A stretch of 64,000 bases of DNA. Origin: Clostridia bacterium. GTDB taxonomy: Bacteria > Bacillota > Clostridia > Oscillospirales > Acutalibacteraceae. The stretch is taken from contig JAFQWA010000007.1 in the NCBI GenBank assembly GCA_017407705.1, positions 1 to 64,000 on the forward strand. The letters run 5' to 3'. The translations under genes and the position numbers were made by a program. Shown here piece after piece: positions 25,086 to 33,289 of the stretch (the first letter of the stretch is position 1; every line of letters starts with the position of its first letter). The notes under the pieces are model-generated. The model did no database searches and was not told the DNA's origin. It worked only from the letters and a program-made list of their open reading frames with translations.

Positions 25086-27149
25086 ATGGATAAACAGCCT
25101 GAATTTCAGGAGGAAAATGTAAATCAGCAGCCTACCAGTACCGATGAACAGATTTCGTTGATGCTGGATGAGCTTTTTGGCAAGGAAACTGATGAGGAAA
25201 TATCAGAGCAGCCTGAACCCGTTGCTGTTGAGGATACAGTGAAAAAACCGAAAAAACTGTTAAAACCGCTGTTAGCGTTGCTTTTGGTAGTGTGTATTAT
25301 CATTGGCTCAGTGACGGCAGTATCATATTATAAAAAGGCCACGGTGCCTGATGCTTATGATAAGTCAGTAGCTTACAGCAGAGAGCTTTATTCATCGGAT
25401 AAACAGTATGATATGCCCGAACAGTATTTGCCGGAGTTTGGTGGGTTGTATAACGCCAATCGTGATATTTTCGGCTGGATAGACATTGAGGGAACTGATA
25501 TAAATCATCCTGTTATGTCCTATAAAAACAACGACTATTACAAGGATCATTTATTTAACAACCGCTCCAATAAATACGGTACCTTTTATTTTGCTTCCAA
25601 TTACAAGCAGCTTGAGTATAATTACAACACTGTAATTTACGGCAACAATTTCTCCGACTCCCGTGCTTTTGGTGAGCTTGTGAAATACACAGATGCTGAC
25701 TTTGTAGAAGAAAACCCCATTATAAATATGGATACTTTAATGGAGAAGGTATCCTGGAAGATATTTGCCGTAGTGCTGTATGACAGTGATAAATACAACC
25801 CTGCCAAAAACAGCTTTTACGACGACGTTGAGTTCAGTGAGTTTATTTTGGATATTGAAAAATATACCCTTATTAAAACCTCGGTGGACGTTAGTGAGGA
25901 GGATGTTTTGCTCACACTGATCACCGATCATAACAGTAAAAACGGTGATAAATTGGCTGTTTTTGCCCGTGCTATGAGGTTTTATGAGAGTGAAGAGGAT
26001 GAGGTGTTTGCTCATTTTAACGATGCAGCACAAACCCCGTCTAATCAGCACAGCACCACTGATGAGCAAAAGATAACTGCTAACGCTACTGTTTTGCAGT
26101 CAACCTTAACTCAGGGCACAACCCAGAGTCCGGACACTACTCAAACATCGGTTGAAGCCACAACTGCTACAACCACTAAAACCACCGCTACAACCACCAA
26201 AGTCACTACTAAACCCACCACAACCAAACCTACTACCGCTAAACCAACTACAACCACCAAACCCACTACTAAGCCCACTACTAAGCCTACCACCACCAAA
26301 AAACCTACTACCACCAAGCCTACCACCACTCAAAAGCCATCAGGCACAGCAAAAAAGATACGTGTAAAGGATTCCTCAACAGGTAAGATATATTATGAGG
26401 AAGCACCTGCTATAATTGCAAAAATAATTGAAGCTGAAATGGGCTCAAGCTATGAACTTGAGGCATTAAAGGCTCAGGCAGTTGCTGCATATACTTATAT
26501 GCTTTACAGCGGTGCGGCAGACGGTAAAGCCCCGTCGGCACCTATGAAAACTGCAGGAAGCCGTGCTATACAAGCCGCTAACGCTGTTGCAGGACAAACC
26601 ATAACCTATAACGGTCAGCTGTGTAATGCGGTGTATTCTGCAACCTCTGCAGGAAAAACCGCTAACTGCAACGAGGTCTGGACTGCAGACCTGCCGTATC
26701 TCCGCTCAGTGGACTCAGCGGTGGATGAAAGCGTTTCTAACTTTAAGACCACCCGTGTTTACACTGCAAGTAACATAGCGAAATGGGTGAAATCCGAGTA
26801 CGGTGTGGACCTTACCACCGTTAAGGATAAAACCAAGTGGTTTAGCTGCACTTACGACGCCAATAAGCTTTATGTGAAAACAGTTTCCTTAGGCGGACTT
26901 AAGTCGGTTAAAGGCATCAATTTACGTTATGATCTGTTTACTTCATCCCGAACAGGCTCGTCTAACACCCTTCGTTCCCACGCTTTTACCGTGTCTTACA
27001 GCTCATCAAACGATAGCTTCACCTTTACCGTTAAGGGCTACGGTCACGGCGTTGGACTGAGTCAGACCGGCGCTAATCAGTATGCTAAAAAGGGCTGGAG
27101 CTACGCTGAGATATTAAAGCATTATTATAAAGGCGTTACTTTATCATAA
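25086..27149 (+). CDS. Membrane-anchored pseudo-sortase fused to SpoIID/LytB domain
   Basis: A 687-residue protein. A cytoplasmic tail (1-58, acidic then KKPKK) leads to a membrane helix (about 61-82). Residues 110-300 have the class B sortase fold pattern (NRDIFGWIDIEGTDINHPVM, NRSNKYGTFYF), but the catalytic His is Asn187 (YGNNF) and the Cys is Asp281 (TLITD); Arg295 remains, so transpeptidase activity is not expected. After a TTKPTT-rich linker (about 345-420) comes a SpoIID domain (about 425-687) with AEMGSSYELEALKAQAVAAY, catalytic-type Glu451, and GYGHGVGLSQTGA; SpoIID cleaves denuded glycan strands in engulfment. Start ATG 25086 is set by GGAGGTG; the frame is open from 25029. Confidence 0.87.
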   Translation: MDKQPEFQEENVNQQPTSTDEQISLMLDELFGKETDEEISEQPEPVAVEDTVKKPKKLLKPLLALLLVVCIIIGSVTAVSYYKKATVPDAYDKSVAYSRELYSSDKQYDMPEQYLPEFGGLYNANRDIFGWIDIEGTDINHPVMSYKNNDYYKDHLFNNRSNKYGTFYFASNYKQLEYNYNTVIYGNNFSDSRAFGELVKYTDADFVEENPIINMDTLMEKVSWKIFAVVLYDSDKYNPAKNSFYDDVEFSEFILDIEKYTLIKTSVDVSEEDVLLTLITDHNSKNGDKLAVFARAMRFYESEEDEVFAHFNDAAQTPSNQHSTTDEQKITANATVLQSTLTQGTTQSPDTTQTSVEATTATTTKTTATTTKVTTKPTTTKPTTAKPTTTTKPTTKPTTKPTTTKKPTTTKPTTTQKPSGTAKKIRVKDSSTGKIYYEEAPAIIAKIIEAEMGSSYELEALKAQAVAAYTYMLYSGAADGKAPSAPMKTAGSRAIQAANAVAGQTITYNGQLCNAVYSATSAGKTANCNEVWTADLPYLRSVDSAVDESVSNFKTTRVYTASNIAKWVKSEYGVDLTTVKDKTKWFSCTYDANKLYVKTVSLGGLKSVKGINLRYDLFTSSRTGSSNTLRSHAFTVSYSSSNDSFTFTVKGYGHGVGLSQTGANQYAKKGWSYAEILKHYYKGVTLS

Positions 27150-27171
27150 ATTTTCAAGGAATGTGATCAAC

Positions 27172-27957
27172 ATGACAGACAAGATCAAACAGATTTTTGT
27201 TAATAACAATATTGACAGTGTTGGATTTTGTCCTTTTGCAGAGGTTGAAGATAAGCTGCTGGAGTGTAGAGCAAAGCAGCATATCGTACCTGACTGCAAA
27301 ACTGTTATCACATTCCTTTTGCCTTATTATTTCGGTGAATTTAAGGGAAACTTGTGCAGATATTCCTCAGTGCCCGACTATCATATAGTGGCAGGGGAGT
27401 ATATACAGCGCATTATTGGTGATTTAAAACAGCTTTTCCCTGAGCATTCCTTTTATGGATTTTGTGATAATTCACCCATTCCCGAGGTATATGCTGCGGC
27501 AGTCAGCGGACTTGGTGTTATTGGCAAAAACGGACTCTTGATAAACGAAAAATACGGCTCCTTTGTGTTTATTGCCGATATAGTTACCGACCTTGATATA
27601 GGAGATTATAATATACAAAAGCCGAAGGACTGTGAAAACTGCGGTGCTTGTGAGAAGGCTTGTGCTGCCGGAGATATTTTTGATAAAAGCAAGTGCCTGT
27701 CAAAAATAACTCAGCAAAAAGCAGAGCTTACGTCGGAGCAAAAGGAACTTATAAAAAAGAGCGGCGTTATTTGGGGCTGTGATGCTTGTCAAAACGTTTG
27801 CCCTCATAATAAAAATCTGCCCATATCTGCCTTGCCCGAATTTATGGACATAAAGCCTTCATTCTGTGCAGGAGACAGCATCGAGGGTAGGGCATTTGCC
27901 TATCGTGGCAGAAAGGTTATTGAACGTAATTTTAACTTAATAATGGAGGAAAACTAA
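27172..27957 (+). CDS. Epoxyqueuosine reductase QueG-like iron-sulfur protein
   Basis: About 261 residues. Two 4Fe-4S motifs are visible, CENCGACEKAC near residue 158 and GCDACQNVCPHN near 207, with IPEVYAAAVSGLGVIGKNGLLI before them, the pattern of QueG, which reduces epoxyqueuosine to queuosine in tRNA using a cobalamin and iron-sulfur clusters. It lacks the C-terminal HEAT-repeat region of the longer E. coli protein, as do many clostridial versions. Both GTG 27163 and ATG 27172 are in frame; AAGGA at 27156-27160 is too close to the GTG, so ATG 27172 is preferred. It lies 22 bases after the SpoIID-type gene. Confidence 0.82.
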   Translation: MTDKIKQIFVNNNIDSVGFCPFAEVEDKLLECRAKQHIVPDCKTVITFLLPYYFGEFKGNLCRYSSVPDYHIVAGEYIQRIIGDLKQLFPEHSFYGFCDNSPIPEVYAAAVSGLGVIGKNGLLINEKYGSFVFIADIVTDLDIGDYNIQKPKDCENCGACEKACAAGDIFDKSKCLSKITQQKAELTSEQKELIKKSGVIWGCDACQNVCPHNKNLPISALPEFMDIKPSFCAGDSIEGRAFAYRGRKVIERNFNLIMEEN

Positions 27958-27967
27958 TTTTTTCCTC

Positions 27968-27997
27968 TTGACACGAACATTTGTTCTGTTGTATAAT
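27968..27997 (+). promoter_or_regulatory. SOS-regulated promoter with LexA box
   Basis: TTGACA (27968-27973) and TATAAT (27992-27997) with an 18-base spacer. Inside the spacer is CGAACATTTGTTC, whose GAAC-N4-GTTC core (27975-27986) matches the Gram-positive LexA box CGAACRNRYGTTC at all but one position. LexA bound here would block RNA polymerase. Confidence 0.8.
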
Positions 27998-28017
27998 CGT
28001 GTCAGGAGGTGAGCCTT

Positions 28018-29340
28018 GTGGATGTGTTTGAGAAGCTGAAAATTTTGACCGGTGCCGCTAAATATGACGTGGCGTGTACGTCCAGTGGGGTGGACCGTTC
28101 ATCAGGCGGTGTGGGTGTTGGAAATTCTACTGCCTGCGGTATATGTCATTCTTTTTCGGCAGACGGCAGATGTATCTCACTGCTTAAAATTTTAATGACC
28201 AACTACTGCATTTATAATTGCAGTTACTGTGTAAACCGTCGGACTAACGATATTCAGCGTGCCGCTTTCACACCCCGTGAGCTTGCCGACCTTACAATGA
28301 ATTTTTACAAGCGAAATTATATTGAAGGTCTGTTTTTAAGCTCGGGAATAATACGAAATCCCGATTATACCTGTGAGCAGATCATCGCAACCCTTGAAAT
28401 TCTGCGTAATGAGTATGGCTTTAAGGGGTATATCCACGCTAAAGCAATTCCCGGTGCGTCGGCTGAGCTGTTGCACAAATTGGGTGTGCTGGCTGATCGA
28501 ATGAGCGTGAATATCGAACTGCCGTCACAAAAAAGTCTGCAACTGTTAGCACCTGATAAGTCAAAGGAAAATATTCTGGCGCCTATGGGGGTCATACGGG
28601 ATAAGATCAGGGAAAACACCACCGATTTAGTAAGGTATAACCACGCACCTAAGTTTGCACCGGCAGGGCAGAGCACTCAGATGATAGTGGGTGCCACCCC
28701 TGATACAGACTATCAGATTCTGAATCTTACCGAGTCGCTTTATAATAAATACAAATTAAAACGGGTGTTTTTCTCTGCTTATATGCCTATAGGCGATAAC
28801 CCCTTGCTGCCCTCAAAAGACACAAAACCGCCGTTACTTCGTGAGCATCGGCTATATCAGGCGGATTGGCTACTTAGATTTTACGGTTTTAAGGCAAGTG
28901 AGTTATTAGATGAGAAGCATCAGAATTTCAACCCTCTTGTAGACCCCAAATGCTCTTGGGCGCTATCTCATCTTGACCAATTTCCCGTGGATGTGAATAC
29001 CGCAGAATACGAAACCTTGTTGCGTGTACCGGGGATTGGGGTAAACAGTGCAAGACGCATTATAATCGCACGTAGGAGCTGCTTACTTAGATTTGAGCAT
29101 TTAAAGAAACTGGGCGTGGTGCTTAAAAGGGCACAGTATTTTATAACCTGTTCGGGAAAAATCACAGAGGGGCTGAAAATAACCGAGGATATTATTATAA
29201 GAAATATGATAACTCAAAGCGGTATGAGGTTTGCTGATGAACTGATACAAAGCGGAGGATACAGTCAGTTGTCGCTGTTTAATGACAACACAAAAGTCAC
29301 AGCAGGAGATGTAATGAAATGCTTGAGCGGTCAAATGTAG
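28018..29340 (+). CDS. Putative DNA modification/repair radical SAM protein (TIGR03916 type)
   Basis: About 440 residues. The radical SAM cluster motif is in TNYCIYNCSYCVNR (CxxxCxxC) near residue 65, after an unusual Cys-containing N-terminus (NSTACGICHSF). A helix-hairpin-helix lies at the C-terminal side (VNTAEYETLLRVPGIGVNSA, about 325-345), suggesting DNA binding. This matches the family named putative DNA modification/repair radical SAM protein, found next to TIGR03915. AGGAGGT at 28004-28010 sets the start at GTG 28018; the longer frame from 28009 begins inside that site. It overlaps the next gene by 22 bases and sits behind an SOS box. The substrate is unknown. Confidence 0.88.
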   Translation: MDVFEKLKILTGAAKYDVACTSSGVDRSSGGVGVGNSTACGICHSFSADGRCISLLKILMTNYCIYNCSYCVNRRTNDIQRAAFTPRELADLTMNFYKRNYIEGLFLSSGIIRNPDYTCEQIIATLEILRNEYGFKGYIHAKAIPGASAELLHKLGVLADRMSVNIELPSQKSLQLLAPDKSKENILAPMGVIRDKIRENTTDLVRYNHAPKFAPAGQSTQMIVGATPDTDYQILNLTESLYNKYKLKRVFFSAYMPIGDNPLLPSKDTKPPLLREHRLYQADWLLRFYGFKASELLDEKHQNFNPLVDPKCSWALSHLDQFPVDVNTAEYETLLRVPGIGVNSARRIIIARRSCLLRFEHLKKLGVVLKRAQYFITCSGKITEGLKITEDIIIRNMITQSGMRFADELIQSGGYSQLSLFNDNTKVTAGDVMKCLSGQM

Positions 29341-30104
29341 TTTATGTTTACGACGGTACCTATTACGGCCTGATGTGTTGCGTGTTTGAAAGCTTTTACA
29401 GTCACGAGATCCCCTGTGCCATAGTTGCCGACAGTGCTCAGCAGCTCTCTATGCTACCGCCTAAATTCATTGAGACCGATACCGACAAAGCCCATCGGGT
29501 GATGAGGTCGATACCCAATAAAATATCTGCAAAAGCAGAGGAACTGGTGAAGCTGTGCTTTTTATCTCAGCTTGATGACAAGGAATTGCTGATTTTGGAT
29601 TTTCTCAAAAAGGGGTACAAGTACGGCGCCAGGGTGGTGTATATGTTGGCAGACGATACGGTGAATAAGATTTCCAAGGCAGTGAAAAACCTTACTAACG
29701 AGGCACATCACTTTAAGGGCTTTGTGCGGTTTAAGGTGTATGATGATATGATGTTTTCTCAAATCGAGCCGAAAAATTACGTCTTGCCGCTGATAAAGCA
29801 CCATTTTTGTGACAGATTTCCCAACGAATCTTTTGTGATTTACGACAAAACTCACTGCCAGGCGTTGGTTTACAAGCCTTACAGCTCAGCTATCATACAG
29901 GTGGATAAGGTGGATCTGGATGAGCCGGACGAAACCGAAATGAAGTATCAACAGCTATGGCGTGATTATTACAATGCCATTGCCATTGAGCAAAGGTATA
30001 ATCCAAGGTGCAGAATGACACATCTGCCAAAACGTTTTTGGGGTGATATGACAGAGTTTCAGTCACCCTCAAAATTGATTTCTAAACAAAAAGCAGAGAG
30101 TTAG
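29319..30104 (+). CDS. TIGR03915/DUF4130 putative DNA repair protein
   Basis: A 261-residue protein, partner of the preceding radical SAM gene. VVYVYDGTYYGLMCCVFESFY at the N-terminus, the central YMLADDTVNKISKAVKNLTNEAHHFKGFVRF and the C-terminal QQLWRDYYNAIAIEQRYNPRCRMTHLPKRFW are the recognisable blocks of the TIGR03915/DUF4130 family. In some bacteria the same family is fused to uracil-DNA glycosylase domains; here it stands alone. It starts at ATG 29319 inside the end of the upstream gene with AGGAGA before it, so translation is coupled. SOS control of the operon fits a repair role, but no reaction has been assigned. Confidence 0.88.
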   Translation: MLERSNVVYVYDGTYYGLMCCVFESFYSHEIPCAIVADSAQQLSMLPPKFIETDTDKAHRVMRSIPNKISAKAEELVKLCFLSQLDDKELLILDFLKKGYKYGARVVYMLADDTVNKISKAVKNLTNEAHHFKGFVRFKVYDDMMFSQIEPKNYVLPLIKHHFCDRFPNESFVIYDKTHCQALVYKPYSSAIIQVDKVDLDEPDETEMKYQQLWRDYYNAIAIEQRYNPRCRMTHLPKRFWGDMTEFQSPSKLISKQKAES

Positions 30105-30117
30105 TTCTCTGCTTTTT
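30087..30117 (+). terminator. Terminator of the SOS repair pair
   Basis: AAAAAGCAGAGA / TCTCTGCTTTTT with a GTTAGT loop; the stop codon lies in the loop. Confidence 0.88.
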
Positions 30118-30169
30118 GCTTTGGCAATGTTCACCAAACTCATAATAATGTTTTTGTGCGATATGTTAA

Positions 30170-30198
30170 TGGAAATAAGGCAGGAGATTATATATAAT
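30170..30198 (+). promoter_or_regulatory. Promoter of small membrane-protein operon
   Basis: TGGAAA at 30170-30175, 17 bases, TATAAT at 30193-30198. Confidence 0.5.
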
Positions 30199-30240
30199 TA
30201 AATTAGAAATATACCATTTCGAAAAAAAGGTGGGATTTGT

Positions 30241-30873
30241 ATGTCAAGAAAGGTAAAAGTTATCATTTCGTCAATAGCGGCGGTTATTGTTGTAACTTTG
30301 TTGGCGGTTCAATATACCGTTTCCTACGGCATACCCAAGTATCAGGCTGAACAAAAATATGCTGAGTATTTAAAACGCTTTTACGGTGACATATCCTTTT
30401 CTGTTGGATACAACTTCAAAACCGAAGATTTTTCAGCACACTGTGTAAATAAAACAACTAAAGAGAAGTTTTCGGTATCTGAGCATGGCGACGGTGACTT
30501 TAGTGTTACTTATCATAGCAGTTATATGAAATGGATAGAGAAAAAGAGTAAATTTGTAGGTTATGAAATTACCGATAAAAATACTGTTCAGCTTCGTTAT
30601 TCCCTCTGCTTTGAGAACAATGAAGACTGGGATTTGTCAGTTTCTTATATTTCCGCTGAGTTTGATGAAGAAAAGCTTAACGGTTGGATGGATTACAGAG
30701 AGGCCTTTGTGGGTTATATTGAAGGTGCAGAAGATAAAAACATTATTGTCAAATCAGGGGAGAAGAAGATGGTTGATGTCATCTTTGAGGGCACATATTT
30801 AGGCGGTAAGGTTAATGCGGATATGTCACTGCTCGATTGGACTAGAGCCGAAGTGGTTCCGGTAGATAAGTAG
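30241..30873 (+). CDS. Unknown membrane-anchored protein
   Basis: Family not recognised. 210 residues: MSRKVK followed by a hydrophobic helix (about 7-29) and an extracytoplasmic domain rich in beta-type sequence (SFSVGYNFKTEDFSAHCVNK, DFSVTYHSSY). The layout resembles YfjL-like or DUF4179-type small anchored proteins, but no signature is convincing. AAGGTGGG lies before ATG. It is followed after 11 bases by a multi-pass protein and then another, all on one transcript with a promoter at 30170 and a terminator at 31823. Confidence 0.7.
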   Translation: MSRKVKVIISSIAAVIVVTLLAVQYTVSYGIPKYQAEQKYAEYLKRFYGDISFSVGYNFKTEDFSAHCVNKTTKEKFSVSEHGDGDFSVTYHSSYMKWIEKKSKFVGYEITDKNTVQLRYSLCFENNEDWDLSVSYISAEFDEEKLNGWMDYREAFVGYIEGAEDKNIIVKSGEKKMVDVIFEGTYLGGKVNADMSLLDWTRAEVVPVDK

Positions 30874-30884
30874 GAGGAGATATA

Positions 30885-31457
30885 ATGAAAAAACTTAGCC
30901 AAGTATCTTTTTATTTGTTTATAACAACATTGTTTTTACAAGGAATAGTTTTTATAAAAGCCTGTTTTCCGCCATATAGTCTTGACTTTAAAAAGATAGC
31001 CGTTGCGACTGAACGGTTGCCGATGGGCGATGTTTTTGGCATAGTTACCGTAATATGTTTAGTTGCAGCAGCTTTAGTGGTTTTAAATTTAATTGTGTTT
31101 GTTTTGGCAAGACTTTTAAGCAGAGGCAAGTTTGCAGAACAATATTTGCTGATAATTCAGGTTTTGGCGTTTTTGGTGTATTTTTTATTGGTTAGTTCGC
31201 TGTGTGTTCACGGAATTTCATTTTTACTTATAGTAGAATTATTGGCTTTAGCAGGAGCATCATTTGTGATCTCTGCAGTAATACTCGTTATTTGCTATAT
31301 TAAAAAAATAACATCTATGAATTTCTGGATAATCTTATTTATTGCCATAACAGTTTTTCAGGTAATATTCTATCAGGGAAATTTGATTATAAATTTCATT
31401 GCAATATTGTTAGGCGCTATAACGCTGGCGTTGAATTATTTTGCAAAAAGGGCATAA
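30885..31457 (+). CDS. Unknown multi-pass membrane protein
   Basis: Family not recognised. 190 residues with about six hydrophobic helices (near residues 7-26, 48-72, 82-104, 108-132, 139-158, 161-185) separated by short charged loops such as RLLSRGKFAEQ. No catalytic motif is visible. AGGAGGAG stands before ATG, and the gene follows the anchored protein by 11 bases, so the two products may interact in the membrane. Composition is more A/T-rich than the metabolic genes around it, as usual for membrane proteins. Confidence 0.7.
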   Translation: MKKLSQVSFYLFITTLFLQGIVFIKACFPPYSLDFKKIAVATERLPMGDVFGIVTVICLVAAALVVLNLIVFVLARLLSRGKFAEQYLLIIQVLAFLVYFLLVSSLCVHGISFLLIVELLALAGASFVISAVILVICYIKKITSMNFWIILFIAITVFQVIFYQGNLIINFIAILLGAITLALNYFAKRA

Positions 31458-31474
31458 AGTAACAGGTGATTTGT

Positions 31475-31801
31475 ATGAATATAATTCCTTTAATTATTTT
31501 ATTGTTGCAATTAGCGTTAGGCTTTTTTATCCCAGATACTCATTTATTGCTGCTTCTGTCAGTGGTTGCTATATCAGCAGTATATATAATCCAAAAAATC
31601 AGAAAAAAGAAATTCAAAGGATATTTAAGTTTTATTTATTGCAACATTGCACTTGCAGTTGATACTATATCACTTTATTTTAAGGGTGTTTATGTTGAAG
31701 ATTTAACAAGTCTACAAGCTTTTTTGTTTATAACATTAATTATTTACGCATTATGGTATATTGCTTATTGTATTGGTAATGCCATAGAGGATAGTAGATG
31801 A
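31475..31801 (+). CDS. Small multi-pass membrane protein of unknown function
   Basis: 108 residues with four likely membrane helices (about 3-18, 22-40, 48-65, 78-100) and a basic loop IQKIRKKKFKG between the second and third. The frame is open from GTG 31466, but AGGTGA at 31464-31469 overlaps that codon and serves ATG 31475. It lies 17 bases after the six-helix gene and ends before a bidirectional terminator. Family not recognised. Confidence 0.65.
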   Translation: MNIIPLIILLLQLALGFFIPDTHLLLLLSVVAISAVYIIQKIRKKKFKGYLSFIYCNIALAVDTISLYFKGVYVEDLTSLQAFLFITLIIYALWYIAYCIGNAIEDSR

Positions 31802-31822
31802 TATTTCTGCGTCTTATCAATT

Positions 31823-31852
31823 AAAAAACCACCCGTATATCGGGTGGTTTTT
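31823..31852. terminator. Bidirectional terminator
   Basis: AAAACCACCCG / CGGGTGGTTTT with loop TATAT; A-run upstream and T-run downstream, between converging genes. Confidence 0.88.
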
Positions 31853-31853
31853 G

Positions 31854-33278
31854 TTATTGCATAATAAGATCGTTTATAAACTTTGCGGTTTTTGTTCTGT
31901 CTGCCTTTTGCAGCAGATATGCCATATTGGAAGGCTTTGTGGGATCCCAGTCAAAGGAGCAGTCATCGTTTAAAGTCATAGTTCCGCTTTGCACTTCAAA
32001 CAGCTCATCCAACCCAAACACTGCATACAGCACTGTGCAGGGGTCTGCGGTGTGATGATCCCAGTTGTCACCCCATCTGCCTCTGTGAAGCTCATAGGCA
32101 CGTTTTACGGGGTTATCGTCGGGCATATTGTGAAAATCGTTGCCTACAAAAATGTTATGTCCGATCTCTCTGCCAGCAAAGGTTATCCTTTTTGGAAAGT
32201 TGCGTATGGCATAAACAGCGGGAATGGGATCTCTTGTAAAATTAACGTTATCGGCGGCGGTGTCTTTGGGGAAATTGCCGCCCATACATACCCACTCACG
32301 GACCTTACGTTGTATCAACTCCATACCCGAAAGGGGAGAAATATCATCTGCACCGCTTTGCATAAGGGTTTTCACATTAGACATATACCCGATAGTAACC
32401 AAGGTTACCGACTCGTCACGGGCCTCAGCAAGGGCTTTTCTCATAACACTTACAGCATCTTCGGCCTCATCATTTGTGGCGGTTTTATGAGGAAACTCTG
32501 CGGCAACCTTGTCCAAAAAGCAGGAATCCTCTCTACGGTAGCCGGTGCCGTTTTTGGGAGCACCCAAGGGAATATCGCCTCTGCCGTAATAGGTGTTGAT
32601 AGAATCCACCACCGGCGCCGACATAGGATAAGAGCCCGACACAGTAACGCCTAAAATGTTTGCCTTGCCCATTTTTTCAAGTTTAATAAGTAATGCCAAT
32701 GCGGCAGTGTCGTCGCAATCGGTCATCATATCTGTATCCAGCAAAATATTTGCAGGATTGGGGCGTGGGAGAGCGTAAAAATCCTCTCTGAAGCCCGACT
32801 TTTCGGCGTCGTACTCATTCCACATACTGTCAGAAAAATTACAGTCTTCAATTTTTTCTATCAGTCCCACAGATATGCTGTGTCTATCACCCAAAAACTG
32901 AGTTTCTAAAAATATATCAACCAATTTTATAGCAGTGGCTTCATCAAGATGCTTGCCGCCAAGACAGATAACGTTTGCATCATTATGCTGTCGGGTGAGC
33001 ATAGCCGACTCCTCGTCGGTGACTAAAGCTGCACGAACACCGCAAAACTTGTTGGCAACCATACTCATACCAATTCCCGAGTTGCATATCAGTATGCCGA
33101 AATCAGCCTTTTTAGTTGCCACCGCAGTAGATACCTTAGCGGCGTAATAGGGGTAGCGGACAATGTCACAGCTGTCAGACCCTTCGTTTACTACCTTGAT
33201 CTTTTTGCTGCGTAAATGCACCGTTATGGCTTTTTTCAGGGCATATCCACCGTGATCGTTGGCGATATAAACGGTCAT
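31854..33278 (-). CDS. RpiB/LacAB isomerase - nucleoside hydrolase fusion
   Basis: A 474-residue two-enzyme fusion. Residues 1-145 are a complete RpiB: ANDHGG at 6-11, catalytic Cys65 in ILICNSGIGMS (usual form ICGTG), and RQHNDANV at 96-103. Residues 175-474 are an inosine-uridine-type nucleoside hydrolase with the calcium-binding DTDMMTDCDD at 181-190, GYMSNVKTL and the C-terminal HHTADPCTVLYA block. The hydrolase would free ribose from nucleosides and RpiB interconverts ribose 5-phosphate and ribulose 5-phosphate, so a kinase is needed between them. GAGGTAA precedes ATG. It follows the amidohydrolase gene by 11 bases. Confidence 0.88.
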   Translation of the reverse strand: MTVYIANDHGGYALKKAITVHLRSKKIKVVNEGSDSCDIVRYPYYAAKVSTAVATKKADFGILICNSGIGMSMVANKFCGVRAALVTDEESAMLTRQHNDANVICLGGKHLDEATAIKLVDIFLETQFLGDRHSISVGLIEKIEDCNFSDSMWNEYDAEKSGFREDFYALPRPNPANILLDTDMMTDCDDTAALALLIKLEKMGKANILGVTVSGSYPMSAPVVDSINTYYGRGDIPLGAPKNGTGYRREDSCFLDKVAAEFPHKTATNDEAEDAVSVMRKALAEARDESVTLVTIGYMSNVKTLMQSGADDISPLSGMELIQRKVREWVCMGGNFPKDTAADNVNFTRDPIPAVYAIRNFPKRITFAGREIGHNIFVGNDFHNMPDDNPVKRAYELHRGRWGDNWDHHTADPCTVLYAVFGLDELFEVQSGTMTLNDDCSFDWDPTKPSNMAYLLQKADRTKTAKFINDLIMQ

Positions 33279-33289
33279 ATCAAGTTACC

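Noticed and set aside
26106-26367. Several open frames on both strands with V/G- or P/L-rich repeats
   Set aside because: They arise from the TTKPTT linker of the SpoIID fusion and have no start signals.
31989-32654. 221-residue plus-strand frame opposite the RpiB-nucleoside hydrolase gene
   Set aside because: The minus-strand protein has clear motifs over the same stretch; the plus frame has none.
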